Assembly: GCF_000213575.1 (NCBI RefSeq)
Contig: NZ_GL892008.1
Span: 191,584 to 255,583 of the forward strand
Origin: Dysgonomonas mossii DSM 22836
Lineage (GTDB): Bacteria > Bacteroidota > Bacteroidia > Bacteroidales > Dysgonomonadaceae
Length of the DNA: 64,000 bases
Reading direction: 5' to 3'
The position numbers and the translations under genes were made by a program. The notes under the pieces are model-generated. The model did no database searches, was not told where the DNA came from, and saw only the letters and a list, made by a program, of their open reading frames with translations. Positions 17,793 through 26,230 of the stretch are shown one piece after another (the first letter of the stretch is position 1; every line of letters begins with the position of its first letter).

Positions 17793-18746
17793 TTATAAAA
17801 TTGTTATTACTCCTGTCTCCGGATCTTTTTTATAAGTAAATTCTGATGATAATTGCAATATTTTCAAAGCATGATCGATTCCATCAGAAACACGTATTTT
17901 TCCTCGATTATAACTAATGGTAGGGATATTTTTACTTCGTATTTCTATTTGAACATTAAAAATTTGCTCAAACTTGGCCATAAGCTCTACGAAAGATATA
18001 TCATGGATGCTTATAATTCCTTCAGTCCAAAGATACTCATCGTGATTTTCTATATTTTTCAGATGTAAATGCCCGTCTTTAAGTGTAACTACTTCATTGA
18101 CTTTCATTATGATGGGATTCTCTTGGATCAGTTTATTTGTTAATTTTATTGACCCAGACATTAATGCCACCGAAAAGCTTTTTAATGATTCATCTGCATT
18201 GATATTAAATTTTGTACCAAGCACCTCAATGTTACAAGCGTATGTTTCTACTATAAAGGGGTGTTTTTCATCATGTTTAACATTAAACATTGCTTCACCG
18301 GATAATTTTACAAGCCGTTGATTTCCTGAAAAGACAGAAGGGTATTCCAACTTTGCACTCGAATTAAGCCAAACTTCTGTCCCATCACCCAATGTAATTT
18401 GTACTCGTTGCCCTTCGGGAACATCTATCATTGTTTTTTGGTTAGACAGATTGTCTATTTTATTTGAAATGTAATTATATCCTATTCCTGCTGCAAGAAT
18501 TATTGCTATAGAAGCAGCTACTGATATTTTTGCAAGTCTTGTAAATAGTGAAACCCGAGGTGAAGTTTTGTCTGAAGTCATTTTTTCTAAATCAGGTGCG
18601 CACAAAGCCATACCCTCCATTATCAATTGCATGGAATCTAACTCTTTGCGATGTTCGGGGTCCGATTCGAGCCAATCAACCAAAAGCCTTTCTTCCTCCG
18701 GTGTTGTTTCACATTTTAAAAACTTTATAAGTAATTCTTTTTCCAT
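17793..18746 (-). CDS. FecR-family anti-sigma factor
   Basis: This 317-residue protein has a short cytoplasmic N-terminal anti-sigma region (about 1-70; LLVDWLESDPEHRKELD) and one transmembrane helix at about 75-93 (VAASIAIILAAGIGYNYI). A periplasmic FecR domain follows, with VPEGQRVQITLGDGTEVWLN, KLSGEAMFNVKHDEKHPFIV and VLGTKFNIN. The C-terminal STN-contacting region includes the FEQIFNVQIEIRSKNIP segment. It would hold the ECF sigma encoded upstream and receive the signal from the STN-SusC encoded downstream. The gap to susC contains the susC leader and the antisense RNA. Length and order are typical. Confidence 0.94.
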   Translation of the reverse strand: MEKELLIKFLKCETTPEEERLLVDWLESDPEHRKELDSMQLIMEGMALCAPDLEKMTSDKTSPRVSLFTRLAKISVAASIAIILAAGIGYNYISNKIDNLSNQKTMIDVPEGQRVQITLGDGTEVWLNSSAKLEYPSVFSGNQRLVKLSGEAMFNVKHDEKHPFIVETYACNIEVLGTKFNINADESLKSFSVALMSGSIKLTNKLIQENPIIMKVNEVVTLKDGHLHLKNIENHDEYLWTEGIISIHDISFVELMAKFEQIFNVQIEIRSKNIPTISYNRGKIRVSDGIDHALKILQLSSEFTYKKDPETGVITIL

Positions 18747-18752
18747 ACTATA

Positions 18753-18844
18753 ATAAAGACACTTAATAGCTGACTGTTTGCAATAATGTATATATAATTT
18801 TTATTTTTTAAAGAGATCTTCTCCTCTCTACTATATAAAGACAC
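18753..18844 (-). repeat. Two copies of a GTGTCTTTAT element between sigma and anti-sigma genes
   Basis: On the minus strand GTGTCTTTAT occurs at 18762-18753, just before the fecR start, and at 18844-18835. A third copy lies upstream of the sigma gene at 19590-19581. The second and third copies extend to an 18-base identity (18832-18849 and 19578-19595) plus a similar flank. They may be sigma-factor recognition or leader elements. Confidence 0.5.
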
Positions 18845-18899
18845 ATGAGCAATAACTATTTGCAATCGAAAAATGAGATTTTTATATTTTACAAAGATT

Positions 18900-19493
18900 T
18901 TATAGGAGAAACTTCCAAATAGCCAATGTGATAAGTAATGGAAGGTAATCCTTTAGAGACAACCGAAGTATCTGGGTTGCTTTTCTAATTTCAAAGTTTA
19001 CCTGATTAAAAGATAAGCCAAATTTTTCTCCTATTTCTTTATAAGTCATATTTTCAAAACGATTAGCTAAAAATATTTTGCGTGTTTTTGAAGGCATATT
19101 AGCCAATTCTCGTTTTATAATAGTACTAATTTCCTCCGCATAAAGACCCTTTGGGTCGTTTGTCTCAATAGTTGCTATACGTGATGATATGACACGTAAA
19201 GCTGTAGAATGAATATCTTCTTGTACCTTTAGATGTATACTTTGATCTCGTAACCAATTTAAACACCGATGTTTGATAGAAATCAAGATGTATGAAGGTA
19301 TATTCTGAACTATTTCCGTTTTATTTCTATTTTCCCAAAAAGATATGAAGCTATCCATAACTAAATCTTCTGCAACCATAGCATCTCGGACATAGGAGCG
19401 AGCAACCATCACAAATTGTGGCTTATACTGTTCAAATAACTTTCCAAATTCAGCAGATGTTATTTGTGTAAATACATTCTGAGACATCCTCAA
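18900..19493 (-). CDS. ECF RNA polymerase sigma factor (Bacteroidota PUL type)
   Basis: The 197-residue protein has sigma-70 region 2 at about 15-85 (EQYKPQFVMVARSYVRDAMV and AEDLVMDSFISFWENR) and region 4 at about 125-180 (ANMPSKTRKIFLANRFENMT, then YKEIGEKFGLSFNQVNFEIR). The C-terminus ends in a hydrophobic tail (LPLLITLAIWKFLL), common in PUL-linked Bacteroidota sigma factors and possibly membrane-associating. It heads the sigma/FecR/SusCD locus. The start could be M1 or M3. A housekeeping-type promoter lies about 110 bases upstream. Confidence 0.93.
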   Translation of the reverse strand: MRMSQNVFTQITSAEFGKLFEQYKPQFVMVARSYVRDAMVAEDLVMDSFISFWENRNKTEIVQNIPSYILISIKHRCLNWLRDQSIHLKVQEDIHSTALRVISSRIATIETNDPKGLYAEEISTIIKRELANMPSKTRKIFLANRFENMTYKEIGEKFGLSFNQVNFEIRKATQILRLSLKDYLPLLITLAIWKFLL

Positions 19494-19612
19494 TCAAATT
19501 TATAGTCTTATTACGATTACTTTAGTTGATCAGAATCAGACTTTTGTGTTTTTCTTAATTAGATTATATGTTACTTATATATAAAGACACATGAGTCAAT
19601 ATTATTTGTAAT

Positions 19613-19644
19613 CAAATATAAATTATATATTTTTCTATAGCAAA
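19613..19644 (-). promoter_or_regulatory. Promoter of the ECF sigma gene
   Basis: On the minus strand TTTG (19644-19641), a 20-base spacer and TATATTTG (19620-19613) form a full housekeeping-type promoter. Transcription should begin near 19605, leaving a leader of about 110 bases before the sigma gene. The leader contains one GTGTCTTTAT element. Confidence 0.65.
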
Positions 19645-19988
19645 CTTACGGCTCGTTTAAATTCGGTCTAGGTTATATGGATTCGTTGTTTTTCTCCAAT
19701 ACTTCGTTAAATTCTTTATATGAGTTTGTATAAATATCTACTGAGACTCTTATCACACAATCAATTTATAGCAGATGATATTTGGAGAATTAGGAATTTT
19801 TGCTAGTCTATAAATTTATATAAATCCGTCAATGTATTTTAGAATCGAATATCAAGAGGGTATCTCTTAATTTATGACTTGCCCTTATAAGTTACAGATA
19901 CAACATAAATGTTTTAAAACATTTTTTAGCTCTTAAAAACTTCATAACAATTTATTATATTGCAACTTATCATACATAAGACAAATAA

Positions 19989-20002
19989 TGTGTGCGCACA
20001 CA
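19989..20002. promoter_or_regulatory. Operator palindrome 1 upstream of uxaC
   Basis: TGTGTGCGCACACA is a perfect 14-bp palindrome with a CG centre, as in LacI-family operators. It ends one base before the likely -33 region of the uxaC promoter. An identical copy lies 56 bp downstream, centre to centre. The regulator gene is not in this window. Confidence 0.7.
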
Positions 20003-20003
20003 G

Positions 20004-20034
20004 ATTGTTTAATTACCATTAATCGCTATATTTG
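20004..20034 (+). promoter_or_regulatory. Promoter of the hexuronate operon
   Basis: ATTG (20004-20007), 19 bases, and TATATTTG (20027-20034) fit the Bacteroidota promoter consensus. The start should be near 20041, about 75 bases before uxaC. It lies between two identical palindromes, so repression by a DNA-looping or dual-site regulator is plausible. The rest of the 19660-19980 gap is AT-rich with no gene seen. Confidence 0.65.
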
Positions 20035-20044
20035 CAATAGTTTG

Positions 20045-20058
20045 TGTGTGCGCACACA
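20045..20058. promoter_or_regulatory. Operator palindrome 2 just after the uxaC transcription start
   Basis: This is a second perfect TGTGTGCGCACACA palindrome, identical to the one at 19989; both are also followed by G. It lies just downstream of the predicted transcription start, a classical repressor position. Confidence 0.7.
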
Positions 20059-20115
20059 GTACATAAAGCAAGTTAACAGACGAATCTGATTGAAGAAAAT
20101 AAAACCATAGAGCTC

Positions 20116-21522
20116 ATGAAACACTTTCTAGATGACAATTTCGTATTGCAAAATGAAACAGCTCAACAGTTATATCACGAGCATGCTAAATCCTTGCCTA
20201 TCATAGACTACCATTGTCACCTCGATCCTAAAATGATTGCAGAAAATTATCAGTTCGATAATTTGGGGGAAATCTGGTTAAGTGGAGATCATTACAAATG
20301 GCGTGCAATGCGCACCAACGGCATTAACGAAAGGTTTTGTACAGGAAAGGATATCAGCGATTGGGAAAAATTTGAGAAATGGGCAGAAACAGTACCCTAC
20401 ACCATGCGTAACCCGCTATATCACTGGACGCATCTGGAATTAAAGACTGCCTTTGGGGTTACCAAGTTATTAAAACCTGAGACAGCAAAAGAGATATATG
20501 ATGAATGCACAGCGAAACTTCGCACACCCGAATTCTCGGCTCGGGGATTGATGAAGCATTACAACGTTGAGGCTGTGTGCACCACAGATGATCCTATAGA
20601 TTCATTGGAATATCACATAGCCTTAAAAAATGAAGGCTTCTCTATAAAAGTACTCCCTACTTGGCGTCCCGATAAAGTAATGGCGATAGAAGTACCTCAT
20701 GTATTTCGCACGTATGTAGAGAAGCTATCCGAAGTTTCAGGTGTATCAATCAGTAACTTTACCGACCTGATTACTGCTCTTCGTAAACGTCACGACTTCT
20801 TTGCCAATGTCGGCTGCAAGCTCTCTGATCATGGTATGGAAGAATTTTATGCCGAAGACTATACTCAGACGGAAATAGAGGCTATTTTCAACAAAGTATA
20901 TGGAGGCAAAGAGCTATCACGTGAAGAGATCATCAAATTCAAATCTGCCATACTCGTAGAAGGGGCAATCATGGATTGGGAAAAAGGCTGGACTCAACAG
21001 TTTCATTACGGTGTCATCCGAAACAATAATACCCGCCTATTTAAACAAGCAGGAGCAGATACAGGCTTCGACTCCATCGGCGATTTTACAGTAGCTAAAG
21101 CATTGTCGAAGTTTCTTGACAGACTCGACGTTGACAACAAATTAACTAAAACAATCATATATAACCTGAATCCACGCGATAATGATATGATTGCAACCAT
21201 GATTGGCAACTTTCAGGATGGCTCTGTTGCAGGAAAGATACAGTTCGGATCGGGCTGGTGGTTCCTCGACCAAAAAGCGGGGATGGAAGCTCAAATAAAT
21301 TCTCTATCAAATCTTGGACTACTGAGCCGCTTTGTAGGCATGTTAACTGATTCACGAAGCTTTTTGTCATACCCTCGTCACGAATATTTTCGTCGTATAC
21401 TATGCAACCTCATAGGGACAGATGTTGAACAAGGATTACTCCCCTATTCCGAATTGCCGTTTCTGGGCAAATTGGTTGAGAACGTATCGTATTATAATGC
21501 TAAAAACTTCTTTAAGTTCTAA
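20116..21522 (+). CDS. uxaC: Glucuronate (uronate) isomerase
   Basis: This 468-residue cytoplasmic enzyme converts D-glucuronate to D-fructuronate and D-galacturonate to D-tagaturonate (EC 5.3.1.12). The amidohydrolase-like metal site DYHCHLD is at about 30-36. Other family stretches are LGEIWLSGDHYKWRAMRTNG, TTDDPIDSLEYH, VLPTWRPDK, FGSGWWFLDQK and GMLTDSRSFLSYPRHEYFRR. Length is standard. It is the first gene of a five-gene operon with DUF4861, kdgK, kdgA and a hexuronate transporter, behind a promoter flanked by twin palindromes. Identification is firm. Confidence 0.97.
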   Translation: MKHFLDDNFVLQNETAQQLYHEHAKSLPIIDYHCHLDPKMIAENYQFDNLGEIWLSGDHYKWRAMRTNGINERFCTGKDISDWEKFEKWAETVPYTMRNPLYHWTHLELKTAFGVTKLLKPETAKEIYDECTAKLRTPEFSARGLMKHYNVEAVCTTDDPIDSLEYHIALKNEGFSIKVLPTWRPDKVMAIEVPHVFRTYVEKLSEVSGVSISNFTDLITALRKRHDFFANVGCKLSDHGMEEFYAEDYTQTEIEAIFNKVYGGKELSREEIIKFKSAILVEGAIMDWEKGWTQQFHYGVIRNNNTRLFKQAGADTGFDSIGDFTVAKALSKFLDRLDVDNKLTKTIIYNLNPRDNDMIATMIGNFQDGSVAGKIQFGSGWWFLDQKAGMEAQINSLSNLGLLSRFVGMLTDSRSFLSYPRHEYFRRILCNLIGTDVEQGLLPYSELPFLGKLVENVSYYNAKNFFKF

Positions 21523-21631
21523 AGATCAATCTTAAAATATAAAATCGGACTGGTGGCGATATGGGCACTTTCTCTACTGACAAGTTATATTAAACCTTAA
21601 GCAGAATTGTAAACTCAAAAAATCAATAGAA

Positions 21632-22786
21632 ATGAAGAAATTATATTTCATAATATTATCTACGATATTCTTATTAGCTTGTTCCGAAAAGGATGTTATA
21701 ATCACGATCGAAAACCCGACAGATTTTGATCGGATGACAGAACTGGTAGAAATACCAATCGATAGCATTAAGAATAGGATTGTGGTATCAGATAGTCTAG
21801 TTTATGTCATTAAAACGACCGAAGGTGAAATTATACCTTCGCAAGTTACATACGATCGTAAGATTATTTTTCAACCACAACTAAGAGCAAACGAGTCAAA
21901 GTCTTTTATGATAGAAACGGGAGAGGTTCAGCACTTTACACCAAAAACATTCGGACGGCTTCTTTCGGGACATAAAGATGGCTTCGTTTGGGAAAACGAC
22001 CGTGTGGCGTTCCGTATGTATGGTCCTGCCGGTATGGAAACGAATAGTCCCGGGAACGGTATAAATATCTGGTACAAACGCACAAATAATCTTATCATAG
22101 ACAAATGGTATAAAGAGGATGCTTCGGGAACAATATCCTATCAAGAAGATCCGAGCGAAGGACTCAATGATTATAAGACAGGTTACAGCCTTGGAGCAGG
22201 TGCTATGTCTCCTTATGTAGACAGCAAACTTTGGTTGAACGAAAATTTTGTATCAGAAGAACTGCTTGATAATGGTCCATTGCGCACAACATTCAAGTTG
22301 ACTTACAATAATCTGAATATAAACGGACAATCTGTAGCCGAAAGCAGAACAATCTCGTTAGATGCAGGCTCTCAATTATCAAAAGTTATTCAGGCATATA
22401 CCATAAAAGAAACAATGCCTGTAGCTGCCGGCTTTGTTAAACGAGAGAAAGGAGATTCAATTGTCAGTTCTTTAGACAAGAACTATATTATTTACGCCGA
22501 ACCAACAACTCCCAAAACGTCCGGCGTATATCTAGGACTTGTTTTTCTTCAAGGTATGACAGAAAACAAAATAGATACCTATGAGATTATTAATCCTGTA
22601 ACAAATAGAAAAGAAAAACACTCCCATGTTCTAGGCATTACAGCCCAACAACCCAACATTCCGGTAACATATTATACTGGTTACGGTTGGTCTGAATTTG
22701 GGTTCCCTACATTGAGTGATTTCGAAAGATATATCCAAACCTTTTCGGAAGGGTTAAAACAGCCATTGATAATTAAATATAACTAA
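21632..22786 (+). CDS. DUF4861-family lipoprotein
   Basis: The 384-residue protein has a signal peptide and lipobox (IFLLACSEKD), so it is exported and lipid-anchored. The middle and C-terminal parts match DUF4861 as I know it: VWENDRVAFRMYGPAG, DKWYKEDASGTISYQEDPSE, YSLGAGAMSPYVDSKLW, and the C-terminal TYYTGYGWSEFGFPTLSDFE. The biochemical function of the family is not established to my knowledge. Its place between uxaC and kdgK suggests work on a uronic-acid-containing substrate before uptake, for example as an extracytoplasmic hydrolase, lyase or epimerase, but that is inference. The spacing to both neighbours (109 and 28 bases) fits one operon. Confidence 0.85.
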   Translation: MKKLYFIILSTIFLLACSEKDVIITIENPTDFDRMTELVEIPIDSIKNRIVVSDSLVYVIKTTEGEIIPSQVTYDRKIIFQPQLRANESKSFMIETGEVQHFTPKTFGRLLSGHKDGFVWENDRVAFRMYGPAGMETNSPGNGINIWYKRTNNLIIDKWYKEDASGTISYQEDPSEGLNDYKTGYSLGAGAMSPYVDSKLWLNENFVSEELLDNGPLRTTFKLTYNNLNINGQSVAESRTISLDAGSQLSKVIQAYTIKETMPVAAGFVKREKGDSIVSSLDKNYIIYAEPTTPKTSGVYLGLVFLQGMTENKIDTYEIINPVTNRKEKHSHVLGITAQQPNIPVTYYTGYGWSEFGFPTLSDFERYIQTFSEGLKQPLIIKYN

Positions 22787-22814
22787 ACGCTAGAATATTA
22801 TTAGAATCAAGACA

Positions 22815-23852
22815 ATGAAAAAAGTAGTAACATTCGGGGAAATCATGCTACGCCTTAGTGCTCCCGGATATCAAAGATTTATACAGTCTACAAGCCTGAA
22901 TGCTACATTTGGAGGCGGAGAGGCCAACGTAGCCGTATCACTATCCAACTATGGTATCCCTACCGACTATGTAACCCGCTTGCCCGAGAATGATATAGCA
23001 GAATGGTGCATCTCTGATCTGAGAAAGTACAATGTAGGTGTTCAGAATATTATACGAGGTGGTGACCGTGTCGGCATTTATTATTTGGAGACAGGTGCAG
23101 TAGCCCGTGCTTCGAAAGTTATCTACGACAGGGCAAATTCTGCGATGGCAGACATAAAACCCGGAATGGTAGACTGGGAAGAAGTATTTAAAGATACCCA
23201 ATGGTTTCACTGGACAGGCATTACCCCGGCTCTATCGCAAGGGGCAGCAGATGCATGCTTGGAAGCCATCAAAATAGCAAACAAAAAAGGAATTACTGTT
23301 TCTACAGACCTCAACTACAGAAAAAATCTCTGGAAATATGGCAAGTCAGCCTCTGATATTATGCCGACCTTGGTTGAAGGTTGTGATATCATTTTAGGCA
23401 ATGAGGAAGATGCCGAAAAAGTTTTCGGTATCAAGCCCGAAGGTTTTGACGTAGCACATACAGGTGGAGATGTGGATGCCGCAGAATTTGAGTCGGTATG
23501 TACTCAATTGAAGAAACGCTTCCCCCGTGCTAAGAAAGTGATTATCACATTGCGTGGGTCGATTAATGCAAATCATAATACATGGGGAGGTTGCTTATAT
23601 TCCGATAAGCTTTATCAATCCAAAAGGTATGACATCACACACATCGTTGATCGTGTGGGCGGAGGAGACTCTTTTATGGGTGGGCTTATCTACGGACTCA
23701 TCACCTACCCTGCTGACGATCAGAAAGCACTTGACTTCGCTGTGGCGGCATCATGTCTGAAACATACAATATATGCCGATTATAACCTTGTAACGGTAGC
23801 CGAAGTAGAGAACCTGATGAAAGGGGACGGCTCGGGGCGTGTTTCAAGATAA
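22815..23852 (+). CDS. kdgK: 2-dehydro-3-deoxygluconokinase (PfkB family)
   Basis: This 345-residue sugar kinase phosphorylates 2-keto-3-deoxygluconate to KDPG. PfkB features are the N-terminal VTFGEIMLRLSAPGYQRFIQ and GGGEANVAVSLSNYGIPTDY, the central STDLNYRKNLW, and the C-terminal anion-hole/catalytic motif DRVGGGDSFMGGL at about 279-291, whose D is the catalytic base. The operon partner kdgA uses its product. Length and motifs fit KdgK better than fructokinase, and the context supports this. Confidence 0.94.
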   Translation: MKKVVTFGEIMLRLSAPGYQRFIQSTSLNATFGGGEANVAVSLSNYGIPTDYVTRLPENDIAEWCISDLRKYNVGVQNIIRGGDRVGIYYLETGAVARASKVIYDRANSAMADIKPGMVDWEEVFKDTQWFHWTGITPALSQGAADACLEAIKIANKKGITVSTDLNYRKNLWKYGKSASDIMPTLVEGCDIILGNEEDAEKVFGIKPEGFDVAHTGGDVDAAEFESVCTQLKKRFPRAKKVIITLRGSINANHNTWGGCLYSDKLYQSKRYDITHIVDRVGGGDSFMGGLIYGLITYPADDQKALDFAVAASCLKHTIYADYNLVTVAEVENLMKGDGSGRVSR

Positions 23853-23881
23853 AAATGGGAAAAATAGTAAATAACTAAAAT

Positions 23882-23963
23882 ATGAACAGCAAGCGGGTAT
23901 GATAACTCGATCCATTGTTTTTATTGATATATATGTAAAACATACCTACTTGCTTGTTCATGC
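23882..23963 (+). repeat. Long imperfect inverted repeat between kdgK and kdgA
   Basis: The left arm at 23882-23901 is the near-complement of 23941-23961, with one extra base and one or two mismatches over about 20 bp, around a 39-base loop. TTTTT follows shortly after (23964-23968). It could be an intra-operon attenuator, an RNA-stability hairpin or a small mobile-element remnant. Confidence 0.55.
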
Positions 23964-24007
23964 TTTTTGATATAATACCTTTTAATTCTAAAATAAGACG
24001 ACTGTAG

Positions 24008-24682
24008 ATGGCACGATTTTCAAGAATAAAAACCTGTCAGGTAATGGCAGAGACAGGAATGGTTCCTGTTTTTTATCATAGCGACCTCGAAACCTCCAAA
24101 CAGGTACTCAAAGCTTGTTATGAAGGAGGTGTAAGGGTATTTGAATTCACCAATCGAGGTGATTTCGCTCATGAAATATTCGGAGACCTGAATAAGTGGG
24201 CAGCCAAAGAATGCCCCGAAATGATACTGGGTATCGGATCGGTTGTCGATGCCGGTACAGCTTCTTTGTTTTTACAGCTTGGAGCCAACTTTGTAGTAGG
24301 GCCACTATTAAACCCTGACATCTTCAAAGTGTGCAACCGTAGGCAAGTAGCATATATTCCCGGTTGCGGATCGGTATCCGAAGTTGGTTATGCACAAGAG
24401 TTAGGAGCAGAAGTAGTAAAGATATTTCCGGCAGGCGATGTGGGAGGTCCTTCATTTGTAAAGAATCTAAAAGCACCAATGCCTTGGTCGAATATTATGG
24501 TGACAGGCGGAGTAGAACCATCTGAAGAGAATCTGACGAAATGGTTTAAAGCCGGTGTTACTTGCGTAGGCATGGGATCAAACTTGTTCCCGAAGGAGAT
24601 TATCGCAGCAAAAGATTGGGGTAGAATAACGCAGATATGCAAGATGGCTCTTGAGATAATAGCTAAAGCAAAAACAATATAA
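24008..24682 (+). CDS. kdgA: KDPG aldolase (2-dehydro-3-deoxy-phosphogluconate aldolase)
   Basis: The 224-residue class I aldolase splits KDPG into pyruvate and glyceraldehyde-3-phosphate. The Schiff-base lysine is in [20 protein letters not shown], about residue 138. Other family elements are the N-terminal [31 protein letters not shown] with the substrate-contacting E and R, and [20 protein letters not shown] with a phosphate-binding G-rich strand. It completes the KDG branch with kdgK. The long hairpin upstream may alter its expression relative to kdgK. Confidence 0.95.
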   Translation: MARFSRIKTCQVMAETGMVPVFYHSDLETSKQVLKACYEGGVRVFEFTNRGDFAHEIFGDLNKWAAKECPEMILGIGSVVDAGTASLFLQLGANFVVGPLLNPDIFKVCNRRQVAYIPGCGSVSEVGYAQELGAEVVKIFPAGDVGGPSFVKNLKAPMPWSNIMVTGGVEPSEENLTKWFKAGVTCVGMGSNLFPKEIIAAKDWGRITQICKMALEIIAKAKTI

Positions 24683-24691
24683 AAATACCTT

Positions 24692-26128
24692 ATGAATACC
24701 GGAAAAACAAAAATGACAAATTACAGGTGGACTATCTGCCTGATGCTTTTCTTTGCTACTACGATCAATTATCTCGACAGGCAAGTACTATCCCTTACTT
24801 GGGACGAATTTATAAAGCCTGAATTTCATTGGGATGAAAACCACTATGGAACAATCACTTCCATGTTTTCTTTTATATATGCAGTCTGTATGCTATTTGC
24901 AGGTCGTTTCATCGACTGGATGGGCAGCAAGAAAGGCTTCCTCTGGTCTATCGGAGTATGGTCGGTAGGTGCATGCCTTCATGCTGTCTGCGGACTGGTT
25001 ACCGAAGCACATGTCGGGCTACATAGTGCAGCAGAATTGGCTGCCGCTACAGGCGATGTTGCTGTAGTAATAGCTACCTTCAGCATGTATTGCTTCTTAC
25101 TAGCCCGTTGCATATTAGCCTTGGGCGAGGCGGGTAACTTCCCGGCAGCAATCAAGGTAACAGCTGAATACTTCCCGAAGAAAGACCGAGCTTATGCAAC
25201 CAGCATCTTTAATGCCGGAGCGTCTATTGGCGCATTAGTAGCTCCACTAAGTATCCCTTTGCTGGCAAAGTGTTGGGGATGGGAAATGGCTTTTATCGTA
25301 ATTGGAGCATTAGGCTTTATTTGGATGGGCTTTTGGATATTTATATATGACTCACCGGCAAAGAGCAAGCATGTAAATGAGGCTGAACTGACATACATAG
25401 AACAAGACCGAAATGAAGAAGGCATTATAGATACCGGTAAAGCGGAGGATGAAAAGAAGATACCTTTTTGGAAATGCTTCTCATATAAACAGACATGGGC
25501 TTTTGCCGCAGGCAAGTTCATGACTGACGGGGTATGGTGGTTCTTCCTCTTCTGGACACCTTCATATCTGAATACACAGTTTGGAATAAAGACCTCCGAA
25601 GGATTGGGTATTGCATTGATATTTACGCTATATGCAATCACCATGCTTTCTGTTTTGGGAGGAAAATTACCAACCATCATCATGAACAGGACAGGAATGA
25701 ATCCATACGCCGCACGCATGAGAGCGATGCTTATCTTTGCTTTCTTCCCGCTGGTTGTATTGTTTGCACAACCGCTGGGTACTATTTCGCCTTGGCTACC
25801 AGTCATAACCATTGGTATAGGCTGTGCAGCACATCAATCATGGTCGGCTAATATTTTCTCTACCATAGGAGACATGTTCCCGAAAGGAGCTATTGCATCC
25901 ATCACAGGGATAGGAGGTATGGCCGGAGGAATAAGCTCTATGATCTTGCAAAAGTCTGCCGGAAAGCTCTTCGTTTACTCAGACGAAGTACAGCTTACAT
26001 TTATGGGATTTGAAGGAAAACCGGCAGGATACTTTATTATATTCTGTATATGCGCTTTTGCCTATCTTATAGGTTGGGTTATAATGAAGAGCTTAGTTCC
26101 TCATTACAAACCGATAACCGATTTATAA
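24692..26128 (+). CDS. exuT: Major facilitator superfamily hexuronate transporter (ExuT-like)
   Basis: This 478-residue inner-membrane protein has 12 predicted helices and belongs to the anion:cation symporter branch of the MFS. Signatures are INYLDRQVLSLTWDE after helix 1, AGRFIDWMGSKKG in loop 2-3, and GEAGNFPAAIKVTAEYFPKK in helices 4-5, which strongly resembles E. coli ExuT and related galactonate/glucarate transporters. It should import glucuronate or galacturonate by proton symport. It lies 9 bases after kdgA, is the last gene of the operon, and is followed by a hairpin terminator. The start could instead be the Met at residue 8. Confidence 0.9.
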   Translation: MNTGKTKMTNYRWTICLMLFFATTINYLDRQVLSLTWDEFIKPEFHWDENHYGTITSMFSFIYAVCMLFAGRFIDWMGSKKGFLWSIGVWSVGACLHAVCGLVTEAHVGLHSAAELAAATGDVAVVIATFSMYCFLLARCILALGEAGNFPAAIKVTAEYFPKKDRAYATSIFNAGASIGALVAPLSIPLLAKCWGWEMAFIVIGALGFIWMGFWIFIYDSPAKSKHVNEAELTYIEQDRNEEGIIDTGKAEDEKKIPFWKCFSYKQTWAFAAGKFMTDGVWWFFLFWTPSYLNTQFGIKTSEGLGIALIFTLYAITMLSVLGGKLPTIIMNRTGMNPYAARMRAMLIFAFFPLVVLFAQPLGTISPWLPVITIGIGCAAHQSWSANIFSTIGDMFPKGAIASITGIGGMAGGISSMILQKSAGKLFVYSDEVQLTFMGFEGKPAGYFIIFCICAFAYLIGWVIMKSLVPHYKPITDL

Positions 26129-26186
26129 GGTTTTAATTTTGTAAACACTAGGTCGATTAATAAAATGAGGCTATTCTAAAAAGAGG

Positions 26187-26224
26187 AAGAGGCTGTCCCC
26201 CAGAAAAGAAGGACAGCCTCTTTA
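26187..26224. terminator. Terminator after the hexuronate operon (palindromic repeat copy 1)
   Basis: Arms 26188-26198 and 26211-26221 pair perfectly and are followed by TTTAGTTTTG. The unit closely resembles, in inverted orientation, the hairpin at 49435-49470. It may also stop minus-strand transcription of the tRNA gene. Confidence 0.75.
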
Positions 26225-26230
26225 GTTTTG

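Noticed and set aside
25192-25812. 206-codon open frame antisense to the hexuronate transporter
   Set aside because: It is a mirror of the membrane-helix codons of the transporter, with no independent signal or family match.
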